Both the position numbers and the translations under genes were made by a program. DNA of 45,059 nucleotides from a virus, in IMG/VR virus record IMGVR_UViG_3300030012_003430, positions 1 to 45,059 of that record; one strand, given 5' to 3'. This document shows positions 11,109 to 19,061 of this stretch, in pieces (within the stretch, counting starts at the first letter, position 1; the number at the start of each line of letters is the position of its first letter). The notes beneath the pieces are model-generated. The model saw nothing but the letters and a program-made list of their open reading frames with translations, did no database searches and had not been told where the DNA came from.

Positions 11109-12050
11109 ATGGCATTTTTAGACAATAGCGGCGACATTATTTTAGATGCTGTCCTGACTGATGCGGGCAGAAAAAGACTAGCCGCTGGCGATGGAAGCTT
11201 CAAGATTACTAAGTTTGCCCTTGGTGATGATGAAATTGATTATTCACTCTATAATAAGAGTGCAACAAGTGGACAAGAAGACTTGAGAATCCTACAGCTT
11301 CCAGTTTTTGAAGCTTTCACAAACAACACAAGCGTATTGAAGAACAAGTTGCTAACTTATGCTGACAACTCTTTATTATATTTGCCAGTTATTAAGCTCA
11401 ATGATAATTCCATTGACTCTCAATATGGTCACCCAACGCTTTCCAGCGGAGGATATAATGTATCAGTAGATGCAAACACCTCACAGGCAATAAACTTTTC
11501 TACTGCTGGTTTTAGAGACGCTAAGCCAAATGCCACGAACGCCTCTTCAAGAATATCTTTTGATCAGGGCCTAGATTCAGCAGATTTAGCCATCGCCCAA
11601 CTTGCAGATACTCAAAGACAATTGATGGAGACTCAGTATATTGTTGAGGTTGACAATCGATTGTTGAATATCTCTACTCCTGCTGATGGTTCGTTAGCTA
11701 CTCCAACATTTATTGATGATGATAGTGTCGCAAGTTACTACTTCTCAATGAACTCAAACGGTGATTATTTTGCTAATTATGATATCCTTGATCCAAACCA
11801 AGGAATCCAAGGTAAGGTCATCGGACCAACAGATACAACCGGTCGCCTTGGTCCAAGATTCTTCTTCGGATTAAGATCAACGCTCGACCTTCAGGTAAGC
11901 ACAACTCTATTTTCTCAGATGGGTGCTACAGGTCAAACAGTGTCTGGGTTAGCTGGAACTTATGGTACAATAGATACCGTCATCAGAGTCACTGGCTTTA
12001 CCACTGGGTATCGTGTAGACGTACCTGTAAAACTATTGAAGAAAGAATAG
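11109..12050 (+). CDS. Virion structural protein, second of the LTxxGR paralogue pair
   Basis: This 313-residue protein begins MAFLDNSGDIILDAVLTDAG, followed by RKRLAAGDGSFKITKFALGDDEIDY. The same layout (LT-x-x-GR-x-x-L-x-x-G, then Phe/Ala, then D-x-I-x-Y) is seen at the start of the protein at 3470, so the two are likely paralogues. The rest is Ser/Thr/Asn-rich with beta character and no membrane segment. A 69-base gap separates it from the preceding gene, with GAGG before the ATG. It is probably a tail or baseplate component; the exact role is unknown. Confidence 0.75.
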   Translation: MAFLDNSGDIILDAVLTDAGRKRLAAGDGSFKITKFALGDDEIDYSLYNKSATSGQEDLRILQLPVFEAFTNNTSVLKNKLLTYADNSLLYLPVIKLNDNSIDSQYGHPTLSSGGYNVSVDANTSQAINFSTAGFRDAKPNATNASSRISFDQGLDSADLAIAQLADTQRQLMETQYIVEVDNRLLNISTPADGSLATPTFIDDDSVASYYFSMNSNGDYFANYDILDPNQGIQGKVIGPTDTTGRLGPRFFFGLRSTLDLQVSTTLFSQMGATGQTVSGLAGTYGTIDTVIRVTGFTTGYRVDVPVKLLKKE

Positions 12051-12062
12051 AAGGAATAAAAA

Positions 12063-13157
12063 ATGGCAACAAGCTTTAAAACACTACTAAGCGAGAATGT
12101 TCTACAGAACATGACCAAGCTTCACGAGGCTATTCCTCTAACTGGTACTATTCTATCTGGAACATACAATGATGCGAGCGTCCCCCCAGATCCAACAAAC
12201 GTAAAGAACTATTCTCACGGAATGTTCCAGTCTGTTTATGATTATCCTTTTCTAAGTTCATCCGCAAATCATATTATGGATTTGACTTTGGGTATGGATG
12301 CTGCTAATATGTCGTCTGCTGATCTTGTTAGTGTAGCTCAACAAAACCAAAAGCAAGACATTTATAATGAAATGGCTCAAATGCTTTGTGGTTATGATTC
12401 CCAAGGTAGAATCAATAAGTTTGATGCTAGTGGGTCCTTTGCTTTTTCCCCAACAACTAAGATGGGTCAGGTATATTTCATCAACTTCGCCAGACTATTG
12501 ACAAAAGATGAAATGCAAAAGGTCGCTGGTGGTGGCTTTATTATGAGCTTGAACGTTGACGATGGTTTCTCAATACCACAAACAACTACCAAAAGACTAA
12601 CACTTCAAGATGTCAATGCAACAAACTGCTTGACCAACTCCCCAGTTGGTGAATACAATGTTTTGCGTGGTAAGATTGGCGGCACTCCCGCTGCTAGTGA
12701 TAAGGCTTTGGGTCTTGTATTTTATCAAGCAGGTATTGCTGTAGTTACAGCTTCTGTTTTCACTACGGCAATCACATCTGAAGCATCAGATTCTCAGATG
12801 GATAGTGCAGGCTTGTCATCTATCCAAATGATGGTTTCTGGCACTATTGTTGACTCTGCTGACGCTATTCGTCATCGTGTCAACGATATTGATTTCAACA
12901 ATACAACAGAATTGAATTCTACAATATATTTCTGCCGTGCAGGATCAAATGAGTTCAACTATAGTAGCAACCCAACATATCTTGATTCCAGTCAGATCCG
13001 TGTTAAAGAAGTAAGCACAGATGATCCTGCTTCATATATTACAACAGTTGGTCTATATGGTGCTAATAACGAACTGCTTGCTGTTGGTAAGTTGAGCGAG
13101 CCTCTAAAGAAGACTCCTGCTGATGAATATACTCTTAGGGTCAGACTAGACTACTAA
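12063..13157 (+). CDS. Virion structural protein, first of a tandem SSNPT paralogue pair
   Basis: This 364-residue protein lies 12 bases after the preceding stop, with AAGGA upstream of its ATG. Near the C terminus it has AGSNEFNYSSNPTYLDSS and then ITTVGLYGANNELLAVGKLS, ending EYTLRVRLDY. The next gene product has the matching series ELNNSSNPTWLSSS, then ITEIGIFDDDKNLIGVAKM, ending EYTFKLKLDL. The pair therefore share a C-terminal domain of about 80 residues and probably arose by tandem duplication. No enzyme motif or membrane segment is present. A role in the tail tip, baseplate periphery or fibre attachment is a guess from context. Confidence 0.75.
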   Translation: MATSFKTLLSENVLQNMTKLHEAIPLTGTILSGTYNDASVPPDPTNVKNYSHGMFQSVYDYPFLSSSANHIMDLTLGMDAANMSSADLVSVAQQNQKQDIYNEMAQMLCGYDSQGRINKFDASGSFAFSPTTKMGQVYFINFARLLTKDEMQKVAGGGFIMSLNVDDGFSIPQTTTKRLTLQDVNATNCLTNSPVGEYNVLRGKIGGTPAASDKALGLVFYQAGIAVVTASVFTTAITSEASDSQMDSAGLSSIQMMVSGTIVDSADAIRHRVNDIDFNNTTELNSTIYFCRAGSNEFNYSSNPTYLDSSQIRVKEVSTDDPASYITTVGLYGANNELLAVGKLSEPLKKTPADEYTLRVRLDY

Positions 13158-13168
13158 AAGGAGGCTGC

Positions 13169-14350
13169 ATGTCATACCTCCACAAATTTGGTAGAGATGA
13201 TATCTTCATAAACAGGATGATTACTCATCCTGAGTATGAGTTCTTAATGTATAGTGGTTCTGCTTATATCAATAATGATAGACATATGGGTCGTAATATA
13301 CCCACTGGCTCATTAAGTTTGTACGAAATAAATGTCGATAGAGACGGAACAAGTCAGGAACTAATATTTCCTTTCATAACTAAAGACGGTTCGTGGCTCG
13401 CTTTCCCATCGGTTACCACCACAGCTTATGAAGGCTTAGACTATGGCGATACCATAGTGGGTACTTATCCTTTGACTGCATCTATATATCGTCAATATTT
13501 TGGTGCAACAACCAATCCATTTCCTGCTGGTTCAGATGCGGCAAAAGATACATATATTACAAATAGAAAAAAACTAGTAGCTCTCAAGAACACAATGAAC
13601 TACTACCGTTATATTAGTGACAGTTATAGATATGACGGCACCTATGACGAAGCCGCAGTCAATATGTTTGAGATCCCATCAGTATTCTTCGACTCAGGGA
13701 TAGAAAAAGGATCAGTAAGTCTAAAGTTTTATTATACTGGCTCCTTGATGGATGAAGCCAAAGACCTTAGACACAATGGAGAGCTTGTTTCTACAATGGG
13801 AGCAACTGCTGGCAAAACGGTCGGAGTCGTTCTTTATAATGAAGGATTTATATTATTAACTTCTTCTGTTGAAATATCTGATAATCTTGATAACTATGAA
13901 GGTACTGGTACTCCAGTCAAGCCCAGGTGGACATATTTTGGAGCTTATCAGCCAACAGGAAGTACAAGTACTTTCGCTTCCGCAAGTCACGGCACGATCA
14001 CTTTTCGGGGTACCCAAAAAATACCAACAATGACAATGTTTGCTACAGCACAACCAGGAGAACTAAACAACTCATCAAATCCAACTTGGTTGAGTTCATC
14101 GAATGGGAGTTGGCGCAGCCTCACAGTGACAGGGCCAGATTCTTATATTGAACCTCGACAGTTAGTAATCAAGAATACTATTCAGAGTCAGTACTGCAAC
14201 TTTGAAGACGAGTTTCAAAAGCAGACTTTTATAACAGAGATCGGCATCTTTGATGATGATAAGAATCTTATTGGTGTAGCCAAAATGGCAAATCCTGTTA
14301 TGAAAAAAGAGATTGACGAATATACATTTAAACTTAAGCTCGATCTGTAA
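13169..14350 (+). CDS. Virion structural protein, second of the tandem SSNPT paralogue pair
   Basis: This 393-residue product follows the preceding gene by 11 bases, with a strong AAAGGAGG ribosome-binding site before the ATG. Its C-terminal third parallels that of the protein at 12063 (SSNPTW, TEIGIFDDDKN, EYTFKLKLDL), while the N-terminal two thirds differ. This suggests a conserved docking domain with a variable partner region. The N-terminal part is Tyr/Thr/Ser-rich. It is the last gene of the structural run; the next gene is a recombination nuclease with its start 11 bases away. Confidence 0.75.
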   Translation: MSYLHKFGRDDIFINRMITHPEYEFLMYSGSAYINNDRHMGRNIPTGSLSLYEINVDRDGTSQELIFPFITKDGSWLAFPSVTTTAYEGLDYGDTIVGTYPLTASIYRQYFGATTNPFPAGSDAAKDTYITNRKKLVALKNTMNYYRYISDSYRYDGTYDEAAVNMFEIPSVFFDSGIEKGSVSLKFYYTGSLMDEAKDLRHNGELVSTMGATAGKTVGVVLYNEGFILLTSSVEISDNLDNYEGTGTPVKPRWTYFGAYQPTGSTSTFASASHGTITFRGTQKIPTMTMFATAQPGELNNSSNPTWLSSSNGSWRSLTVTGPDSYIEPRQLVIKNTIQSQYCNFEDEFQKQTFITEIGIFDDDKNLIGVAKMANPVMKKEIDEYTFKLKLDL

Positions 14351-14361
14351 TAAACTAAAGT

Positions 14362-14934
14362 ATGATTTTAGGATTAGATATTTCCACAGCCGTGGTCGGT
14401 GTGGCAGTCATTGATGAGGGCAGACTAGTTCTCAGTACGCATTGGGATATTTCCAAGGCTGATACGCTGTTTGCTAAGGCAGAAATGATCGGCGCAGAAC
14501 TTTGGCAAATCAGAAACGAATATAAAATAGATAACATTTTTATCGAAACAGCTTTGAAGAAGTTCATCCCAGGGCGATCAAGGGCTGATACTATTATGAA
14601 ACTAGCGAAGTTCAATGGCATTGTATCTTGGATTTGCTACGAAAGTTTTGAAACAGAACCAACATATATCAATGTGAACAGCGCACGCTCACTTTATGGT
14701 TTATCTTTTCCCAGAGGAACAAAGGGACCACAAAGAAAGAAAATGGTTATTGAGGCAGTAATTGAGAAAGAGAAGACTGCTTTTACATACGAAATGGCTC
14801 GTGGCGGAAGGAACTATAAAAAAGGAACTGACGACCGGGCAGATGCCATCGTCATTGCAAGAGCGGGTGAGTTCCTTCTAAAAAACAAAGACAACAAAGG
14901 GTTCCTTACGGAGAAGATCGTTTTAGTTGATTAG
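14362..14934 (+). CDS. RuvC-like Holliday-junction resolvase
   Basis: This 190-residue protein is the usual length for RuvC-type resolvases. It opens with MILGLDISTAVVGVAVID, giving the first catalytic Asp at residue 6. The second acidic residue is E62 in FIETALKK, and the C-terminal acidic residues are D158 and D161 in DDRADAIVIA. These match the conserved acidic residues and RNase H-like fold of the RuvC family. In phages such enzymes cut four-way or branched DNA before packaging or during recombination. T4 uses the unrelated endonuclease VII for this, so a RuvC-type enzyme is a different solution. Function is inferred from motifs only. Confidence 0.85.
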   Translation: MILGLDISTAVVGVAVIDEGRLVLSTHWDISKADTLFAKAEMIGAELWQIRNEYKIDNIFIETALKKFIPGRSRADTIMKLAKFNGIVSWICYESFETEPTYINVNSARSLYGLSFPRGTKGPQRKKMVIEAVIEKEKTAFTYEMARGGRNYKKGTDDRADAIVIARAGEFLLKNKDNKGFLTEKIVLVD

Positions 14935-14948
14935 AGCATATTTATTGT

Positions 14949-15506
14949 ATGCGTATTACAATGTCCCAGGTCAAAGAAGTTGTCCGAGAACTAATGTCCG
15001 AAGTCTACAGCGAAAAGCAACGCCGCTGGGCGTGTTCTCAGGCTGGCAAGTCACGCAAGAATTTCAAAGGCAAACCAAGCCTAACAAAAAAAGAAGCCGA
15101 CGAAATGTGCGCAGACACAAAGATCTCCAAAAAGAAAGCACAGACCGAGACCAGGACACGATATGGTAATAAATCCTTGCAGGAAGCCGACCCTAAAAAA
15201 GGAACAGGTAAAAAACCTAAAGGTTCAGGTCGCAGGCTGTACACGGACGAAGATCCAAGCGATACAGTGTCAGTCAAGTTTAGAACTGTGCAAGACATAA
15301 AAGATACATTATCTAAATCGTCTTTCAAATCTAAGTCACACAAACGTCAGTCGCAGATAATCAATTTGATACATCAGAGATCTAGGGCAGCATATCAGAA
15401 CGCTAAAGATCCAAAAGTCAAAGCTCGTCTGAAAAAGGCGTACGACTATGCCGCAGAGCGCAAAGAAGCGTCAAAGAAAAAGACACAACAAAAAAAGAAA
15501 AAGTAA
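14949..15506 (+). CDS. Small very basic protein with MRITxSQ tag (DUF5872-like)
   Basis: This 185-residue protein is rich in Lys and Arg and ends in a poly-Lys tail. It begins MRITMSQVKEVVRE, a variant of the N-terminal tag found on several proteins here, with V12-x-E14 at the same place as in its relatives. The middle contains SQAGKSRKNFKGKPSLTKKE and later GTGKKPKGSGRRLYTDEDPS, which resemble a short basic domain I recall as DUF5872 from marine phages; that name is from memory. A helical Lys/Arg/Ala region follows. A packaged nucleic-acid-binding role is plausible from charge and tag but not shown. It follows the resolvase by 14 bases. Confidence 0.75.
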   Translation: MRITMSQVKEVVRELMSEVYSEKQRRWACSQAGKSRKNFKGKPSLTKKEADEMCADTKISKKKAQTETRTRYGNKSLQEADPKKGTGKKPKGSGRRLYTDEDPSDTVSVKFRTVQDIKDTLSKSSFKSKSHKRQSQIINLIHQRSRAAYQNAKDPKVKARLKKAYDYAAERKEASKKKTQQKKKK

Positions 15507-15512
15507 AAACAC

Positions 15513-15543
15513 TTGACCTAACAACAGTGTATGCTATTATAAT
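15513..15543 (+). promoter_or_regulatory. Sigma70-like promoter before the HAD nucleotidase
   Basis: The 56-base gap between the basic protein and the HAD gene contains TTGACC (15513-15518) and, 16 bases later, TATTAT (15535-15540), overlapping a perfect TATAAT (15538-15543, 19-base spacer). A strong ribosome-binding site, GGGAGGTG, follows at about 15550. This would allow host RNA polymerase to transcribe the nucleotide and primase genes separately from the structural run upstream. It is a sequence match only. Confidence 0.6.
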
Positions 15544-15562
15544 ACTGAAGGGAGGTGCTCCT

Positions 15563-16168
15563 ATGAAGTACCAAGTCTTTAGCGATATGGATGGCGTCCT
15601 TGTCAATTTCGAGGGTGGCGTTCTAGAGTTTATGAATCGGCGCTTTAAAGAGCTTCAATATGATTTGGGTCACCCTGATCATAAACTTGCCCGATCGGCA
15701 GCCAAAGAGCTTGGCGGCTGGGACGTTGAGATCAGTAAGTGGCATATCGCTCGCTCGGATCAAGAAGGTAGTCTCAAAAGAAACTACCGCACGAGAGACT
15801 TTATGTACCGACTGGTTGAGGATAATGTAGACCTCTGGGCTAACCTCGGTTGGGAGCGTGGCGGCAAAGAACTTTGGGATTACATCAAAGGTATTCCAGG
15901 TCTTGAGATTTTGTCTGCTCCGATGGCTGAGGGTTCCAAGGTTGGCAAGCGGATGTGGGTTGAGCGAGAACTGGGTTTCCCAGTTGAAAAAGTTAATCTT
16001 TCTGATAGCAAGAAACCCTACGGAGTTTGGAACGGAAAACAAGGACTTCTGATTGACGACCGTGACAAATATGTCAACGAGTTCCGTGAGGGTGGTGGCA
16101 TCGCTATTAAACATAATCCAGATGACGTGGATAATACGATTAGGCAACTCAAGGAACTCGGACTATAA
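15563..16168 (+). CDS. HAD-superfamily 5'(3')-deoxyribonucleotidase-like phosphatase
   Basis: The chosen start is the ATG at 15563, 201 residues, because GGGAGGTG lies just upstream; an in-frame ATG at 15527 would overlap the likely promoter. Residues 8-12 are DMDGV, the HAD catalytic DxDGV motif (nucleophile D8, acid-base D10). ILSAP (S118) fits motif II, and GLLIDDRDKY (D165, D166) fits motif IV. Size and motif spacing suit the deoxyribonucleotidase branch, which dephosphorylates nucleoside monophosphates. In a phage it would tune nucleotide pools during replication. The substrate cannot be read from sequence. Confidence 0.75.
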   Translation: MKYQVFSDMDGVLVNFEGGVLEFMNRRFKELQYDLGHPDHKLARSAAKELGGWDVEISKWHIARSDQEGSLKRNYRTRDFMYRLVEDNVDLWANLGWERGGKELWDYIKGIPGLEILSAPMAEGSKVGKRMWVERELGFPVEKVNLSDSKKPYGVWNGKQGLLIDDRDKYVNEFREGGGIAIKHNPDDVDNTIRQLKELGL

Positions 16169-17116
16169 TTGCTTAACGATCCCAACTCAGCCAAAAAGAA
16201 AAGGATTCTTGACGAGATCCTTGGCAGACCACATCGCCAGGGCAAAGAATACCTGTATCTTTCACGCTGCTGCGATCATCACAAAAAGAAACTATCTGTC
16301 AACTTTGATAAGAACGTTGCCAAGTGTTGGACTTGTGATTGGCGAACAAAAAACTTACGACGACTTGTACGTCGTTGGGGTGATATCTCTCACATCAATA
16401 GATGGAAGGATTTTGACGCCGACGTTGAGCTAGGCGACCTAGACAACCTATTCTCCAAGGAAGAGGAAATAAGACAGCGAATCGACCTTCCAAATGAGTT
16501 TCAAACGCTTACTGGTCGTTCTCACCCACCCTCATCTCGCTTGGTCTTCAACTACCTCCGCAAACGTGGGGTAACAGAAAAAGATATTTTATATTGGAAG
16601 ATAGGTTACTGCGGAAGCGGGGAATATAAAAACAGAGTCATCCTGCCATCATTTGACGAAGACGGCTACTGTAACTTTTTTACGTCCCGAACATACGACC
16701 CTAATGTATGGCCTCCATATCTCAACGGACCAGGGAACAAAGATATCATCTTCAATGAACTGTTGATTGACTGGGAGCGAGAGGTCACTCTGGTTGAAGG
16801 CGTCTTTGATGCTATCGTTGCCGGCGAGAACAGCATTCCACTGCTTGGTTCAACTCTGCGAGAGAACAGTAATCTGTTCAAAAAGATTGTAAAAAATGAC
16901 ACCTCAGTCCTACTTGGACTCGACGCTGATGCTCATAAAAAAGCTATGAAACTTGTAAAAGCTCTATTGACTTATGACATTGAAGTTCGTCTGATGGATA
17001 CATCAGGTTACAAAGATATTGGAGAAATGCCCAGAGACATATTTCAACAGAGAAAAGAAGATGCGCCTTTTATTGATTCTGATGCCTATTTATTCAAGAT
17101 TGCGTTAATGGCATGA
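16169..17116 (+). CDS. DNA primase with CHC2-type zinc finger and TOPRIM domain
   Basis: This 315-residue protein starts at a TTG immediately after the preceding stop, with AAGGAACT 14 bases upstream; no ATG is better placed because the zinc finger begins at residue 34. The finger is CCDHH (residues 34-38) with CWTC at 53-56, as in DnaG-type primases. The TOPRIM domain shows VTLVEG with the catalytic E210 and GLDADAH with D252 and D254. There is no helicase domain, so a separate helicase must exist outside the window. It would make RNA primers for lagging-strand synthesis. The domain order is that of DnaG-type primases. Confidence 0.82.
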   Translation: MLNDPNSAKKKRILDEILGRPHRQGKEYLYLSRCCDHHKKKLSVNFDKNVAKCWTCDWRTKNLRRLVRRWGDISHINRWKDFDADVELGDLDNLFSKEEEIRQRIDLPNEFQTLTGRSHPPSSRLVFNYLRKRGVTEKDILYWKIGYCGSGEYKNRVILPSFDEDGYCNFFTSRTYDPNVWPPYLNGPGNKDIIFNELLIDWEREVTLVEGVFDAIVAGENSIPLLGSTLRENSNLFKKIVKNDTSVLLGLDADAHKKAMKLVKALLTYDIEVRLMDTSGYKDIGEMPRDIFQQRKEDAPFIDSDAYLFKIALMA

Positions 17117-17125
17117 GGACTCAGA

Positions 17126-17731
17126 ATGAAAATCACTCTTTCTCAAGTTCGAGAAGCTTTAAAAGAAGCTATCCTCGACGAGAAAAAGAAAAGTAAATCT
17201 AAGAAGAAGGCTTCATCTAAGCGGAAGTCCAAGAAGAAGTCTCGCCGTAAAAAGAGAAAAGCAAAGCGTGATGCATGTTATCATAAGGTAAAATCACGCT
17301 ACAAGGTCTGGCCTTCTGCTTATGCCTCAGGCGCTCTTGTCAAGTGTCGTAAGGTTGGCGCTAAGAACTGGGGCAACAGCAAAAAAGAAAGCTTGGATCT
17401 TGACTCTCTTCAAGATGTAATCCAAGAAAAAGTAGATGAGCTAGTTGAAAAGAAGAAAAAAAGCAAGAAAAGAAAACTAACCAAAAAGCCATCTTCTGAG
17501 ACAAGTCTAAGAGACTGGTTCGGTCGCAAAGGAGCTAAAGGCAAAAAGAGCGGCTGGGTAGATTGTAACACCTGTCGCAAAGACAAAAAGACAGGCAGAA
17601 AGAAATGCAGCGCTTGTGGACGTTCTACAGGTGAAAAAAGATCAAAGTACCCAAAGTGTCGTCCCACACCAGGGGCTTGCAGTGAGAGGGGCAACTACGG
17701 TAAAAAATCAAAGGCAGGGAAAAAGGGATGA
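17126..17731 (+). CDS. Basic Cys-rich protein with MKIT tag and two DUF5872-like segments
   Basis: This 201-residue protein is extremely Lys/Arg-rich. It begins MKITLSQVREALKEA: the tag with L12-K-E14 followed by A15, a perfect match to the T4 gp21 cleavage rule [LI]-x-E before A or G. A first domain has CYHKVKSRYKVWPSAYASGA with a second Cys further on. A C-terminal domain starts SLRDWFGRKGAKG and contains CNTC, CSAC and a final Cys pair, suggesting a small zinc ribbon. Both resemble short domains I recall from marine phage proteins (DUF5872-like). Its last bases overlap the next ATG (ATGA). A DNA-binding internal protein is plausible. Confidence 0.75.
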   Translation: MKITLSQVREALKEAILDEKKKSKSKKKASSKRKSKKKSRRKKRKAKRDACYHKVKSRYKVWPSAYASGALVKCRKVGAKNWGNSKKESLDLDSLQDVIQEKVDELVEKKKKSKKRKLTKKPSSETSLRDWFGRKGAKGKKSGWVDCNTCRKDKKTGRKKCSACGRSTGEKRSKYPKCRPTPGACSERGNYGKKSKAGKKG

Positions 17732-18417
17732 AAATAACAAAGTCAAAACTACTAGAAATAGTTCAAGAAGAAGTAAAGAAAGAGCTAGAATCTAAAGTAG
17801 AAAAATCCATATTAGACACTCTTACGGACGAAGGCGGTGCCGCCGGTCTTGACCCTCTTGTAAAGACAGCAAAAGAAGTTCAGCCTGGTGTCAGTGAAAA
17901 AGACATCAAAGATCTTTTAAAGAAAATGAAGAAGGTTGTACAACACAGGGACGGCGACTATATCAAAGAAGAGGTTGAAGAACTTTCTGAAGCGCATGGT
18001 CTAGATTCTGGTGATGCCAAAATCCTACGACAACACGCAACAACTCTCGATGACGGTTCTGAAATTAAAAGAATAATTAACTTTATACTAAAATCAAACG
18101 TCAAAGTTGACCAAACACAAGATGTCACCAAGATGAAGAAAGAGGAACTTGAAGAAGCTAGTAAATCATTCGACAAAGATAAGATGAAGTGCAACAAAAA
18201 GCGTTACCTTAGGAAAGGCGAGTCTGGATATGGTAAGAAGCAGAAAGTCGTCAAGGCTTGCGATAAAGGTAAAGAAAGAATTGTCAAGTTCGGCGACGGG
18301 AAAATGAAAAATAAATCATCAAGCCCAAAAAATAGAAAGAACTTCCGTTCAAGGCACAATTGTGATAATCCTGGCTCTAAGTTGAAAGCAAGATATTGGT
18401 CTTGTAAGGACTGGTAG
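17728..18417 (+). CDS. MKIT-tagged protein with C-terminal basic DUF5754-like domain
   Basis: This 229-residue protein starts within the stop of the preceding gene (ATGA). The tag is MKITKSKLLEIVQEE, with V12-Q-E14. A helical acidic and basic middle region follows (residues about 20-140). The last 75 residues form a basic domain containing IVKFGDGKMKNKSSSP and then RHNCDNPGSKLKARYWSCKD. This resembles a small domain common in marine phages that I recall as DUF5754-like; the name is from memory. No catalytic motif is visible. The context of consecutive tagged genes suggests a shared fate with its neighbours. Confidence 0.75.
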   Translation: MKITKSKLLEIVQEEVKKELESKVEKSILDTLTDEGGAAGLDPLVKTAKEVQPGVSEKDIKDLLKKMKKVVQHRDGDYIKEEVEELSEAHGLDSGDAKILRQHATTLDDGSEIKRIINFILKSNVKVDQTQDVTKMKKEELEEASKSFDKDKMKCNKKRYLRKGESGYGKKQKVVKACDKGKERIVKFGDGKMKNKSSSPKNRKNFRSRHNCDNPGSKLKARYWSCKDW

Positions 18418-18418
18418 C

Positions 18419-18874
18419 ATGAAAAATGTAATGATAGAATGGAGAAAGTTTCTCCAAGAGCAAACAACAGTCTCTATTGTGGCACCAAAAGAGTCTTCTT
18501 GTCCTCCAGCAACGCAAGACTTGAAACTTAATACCAAAAATAGAGACAATGCGATACACTCAGAGCATATTAAATATGGACCATTAAACGTTGATGAACC
18601 TGGAGATTACTGGGAAAAAATAGCCAAGTATTGGGACACCACTGTAAAGGCTGCCAAGAAGTCACTTTGTTCAAACTGTATAGCCTTTGACATATCCCCT
18701 CGAATGGACGAATGTATGCCAGGTGTAACCTCCGATAAAGATGGTAGGCTAGGCTACTGTTGGATGCACCACTTCAAGTGTCACTCTGCTAGAGCTTGTT
18801 ACACTTGGGCTAAGGGCGGACCAATATCCGAAGATAGTGTATCATATGATTGGCAGGAAAGAAGCAGTCTGTAG
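18419..18874 (+). CDS. Cys-rich protein with WRKFLQE N-terminal tag
   Basis: This 151-residue product starts one base after the preceding stop. The N terminus is MKNVMIEWRKFLQEQ, a different version of the tag in which L12-Q-E14 occupies the same position as in the MKIT proteins. The body has conserved-looking Cys residues in CPPATQ, LCSNCIAFD, DECMPG, YCWMHH and the HSARACYTW segment, suggesting a metal site or disulphides. There is no signal peptide. I recall close relatives from marine phage metagenomes but no known function. It lies in the run of tagged genes before the giant protein. Confidence 0.75.
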   Translation: MKNVMIEWRKFLQEQTTVSIVAPKESSCPPATQDLKLNTKNRDNAIHSEHIKYGPLNVDEPGDYWEKIAKYWDTTVKAAKKSLCSNCIAFDISPRMDECMPGVTSDKDGRLGYCWMHHFKCHSARACYTWAKGGPISEDSVSYDWQERSSL

Positions 18875-18884
18875 GGCGTGTGAG

Positions 18885-19061
18885 ATGAAAGAGTTGTTAA
18901 CAAAACATCTCAGAGAGCAGGAAATGAGTTATTTCCAGCACCTTCTACATGCACTAACATATTCAGCAACTCTTGCGGTCTGTTCTGTTGTTTTAGTTTT
19001 CCATGCTTTCTTTCCATTTGTTCTTGAAAAGTTTGCTTCAGATAGGGTTGAAATGAAATGA
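18885..19061 (+). CDS. 58-residue membrane protein, DUF6356-like, with LREQE tag
   Basis: The ATG at 18885 gives 58 residues; an upstream in-frame ATG at 18837 would overlap the previous gene by 38 bases and lacks a ribosome-binding site. The sequence opens MKELLTKHLREQEMSYFQHL, with L9-R-E11, another tag variant. One hydrophobic helix runs from about residue 27 to 47 and includes VLVFHAFFPFVLEKFAS. The pattern (N-terminal H-x-x-x-QEMSYxQH, then a membrane helix with HAxFPF) resembles the DUF6356 family as I remember it. The stop overlaps the start of the giant gene (ATGA). Confidence 0.7.
   Translation: MKELLTKHLREQEMSYFQHLLHALTYSATLAVCSVVLVFHAFFPFVLEKFASDRVEMK

Noticed and set aside
14927-15169. 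80-residue plus-strand frame rich in Arg and Gln
   Set aside because: It is a frame shadow of the tagged basic protein at 14949 with no conserved pattern.
15623-16147. 174-residue minus-strand open frame
   Set aside because: It is fully overlapped by the HAD gene with catalytic motifs and has no ribosome-binding site.
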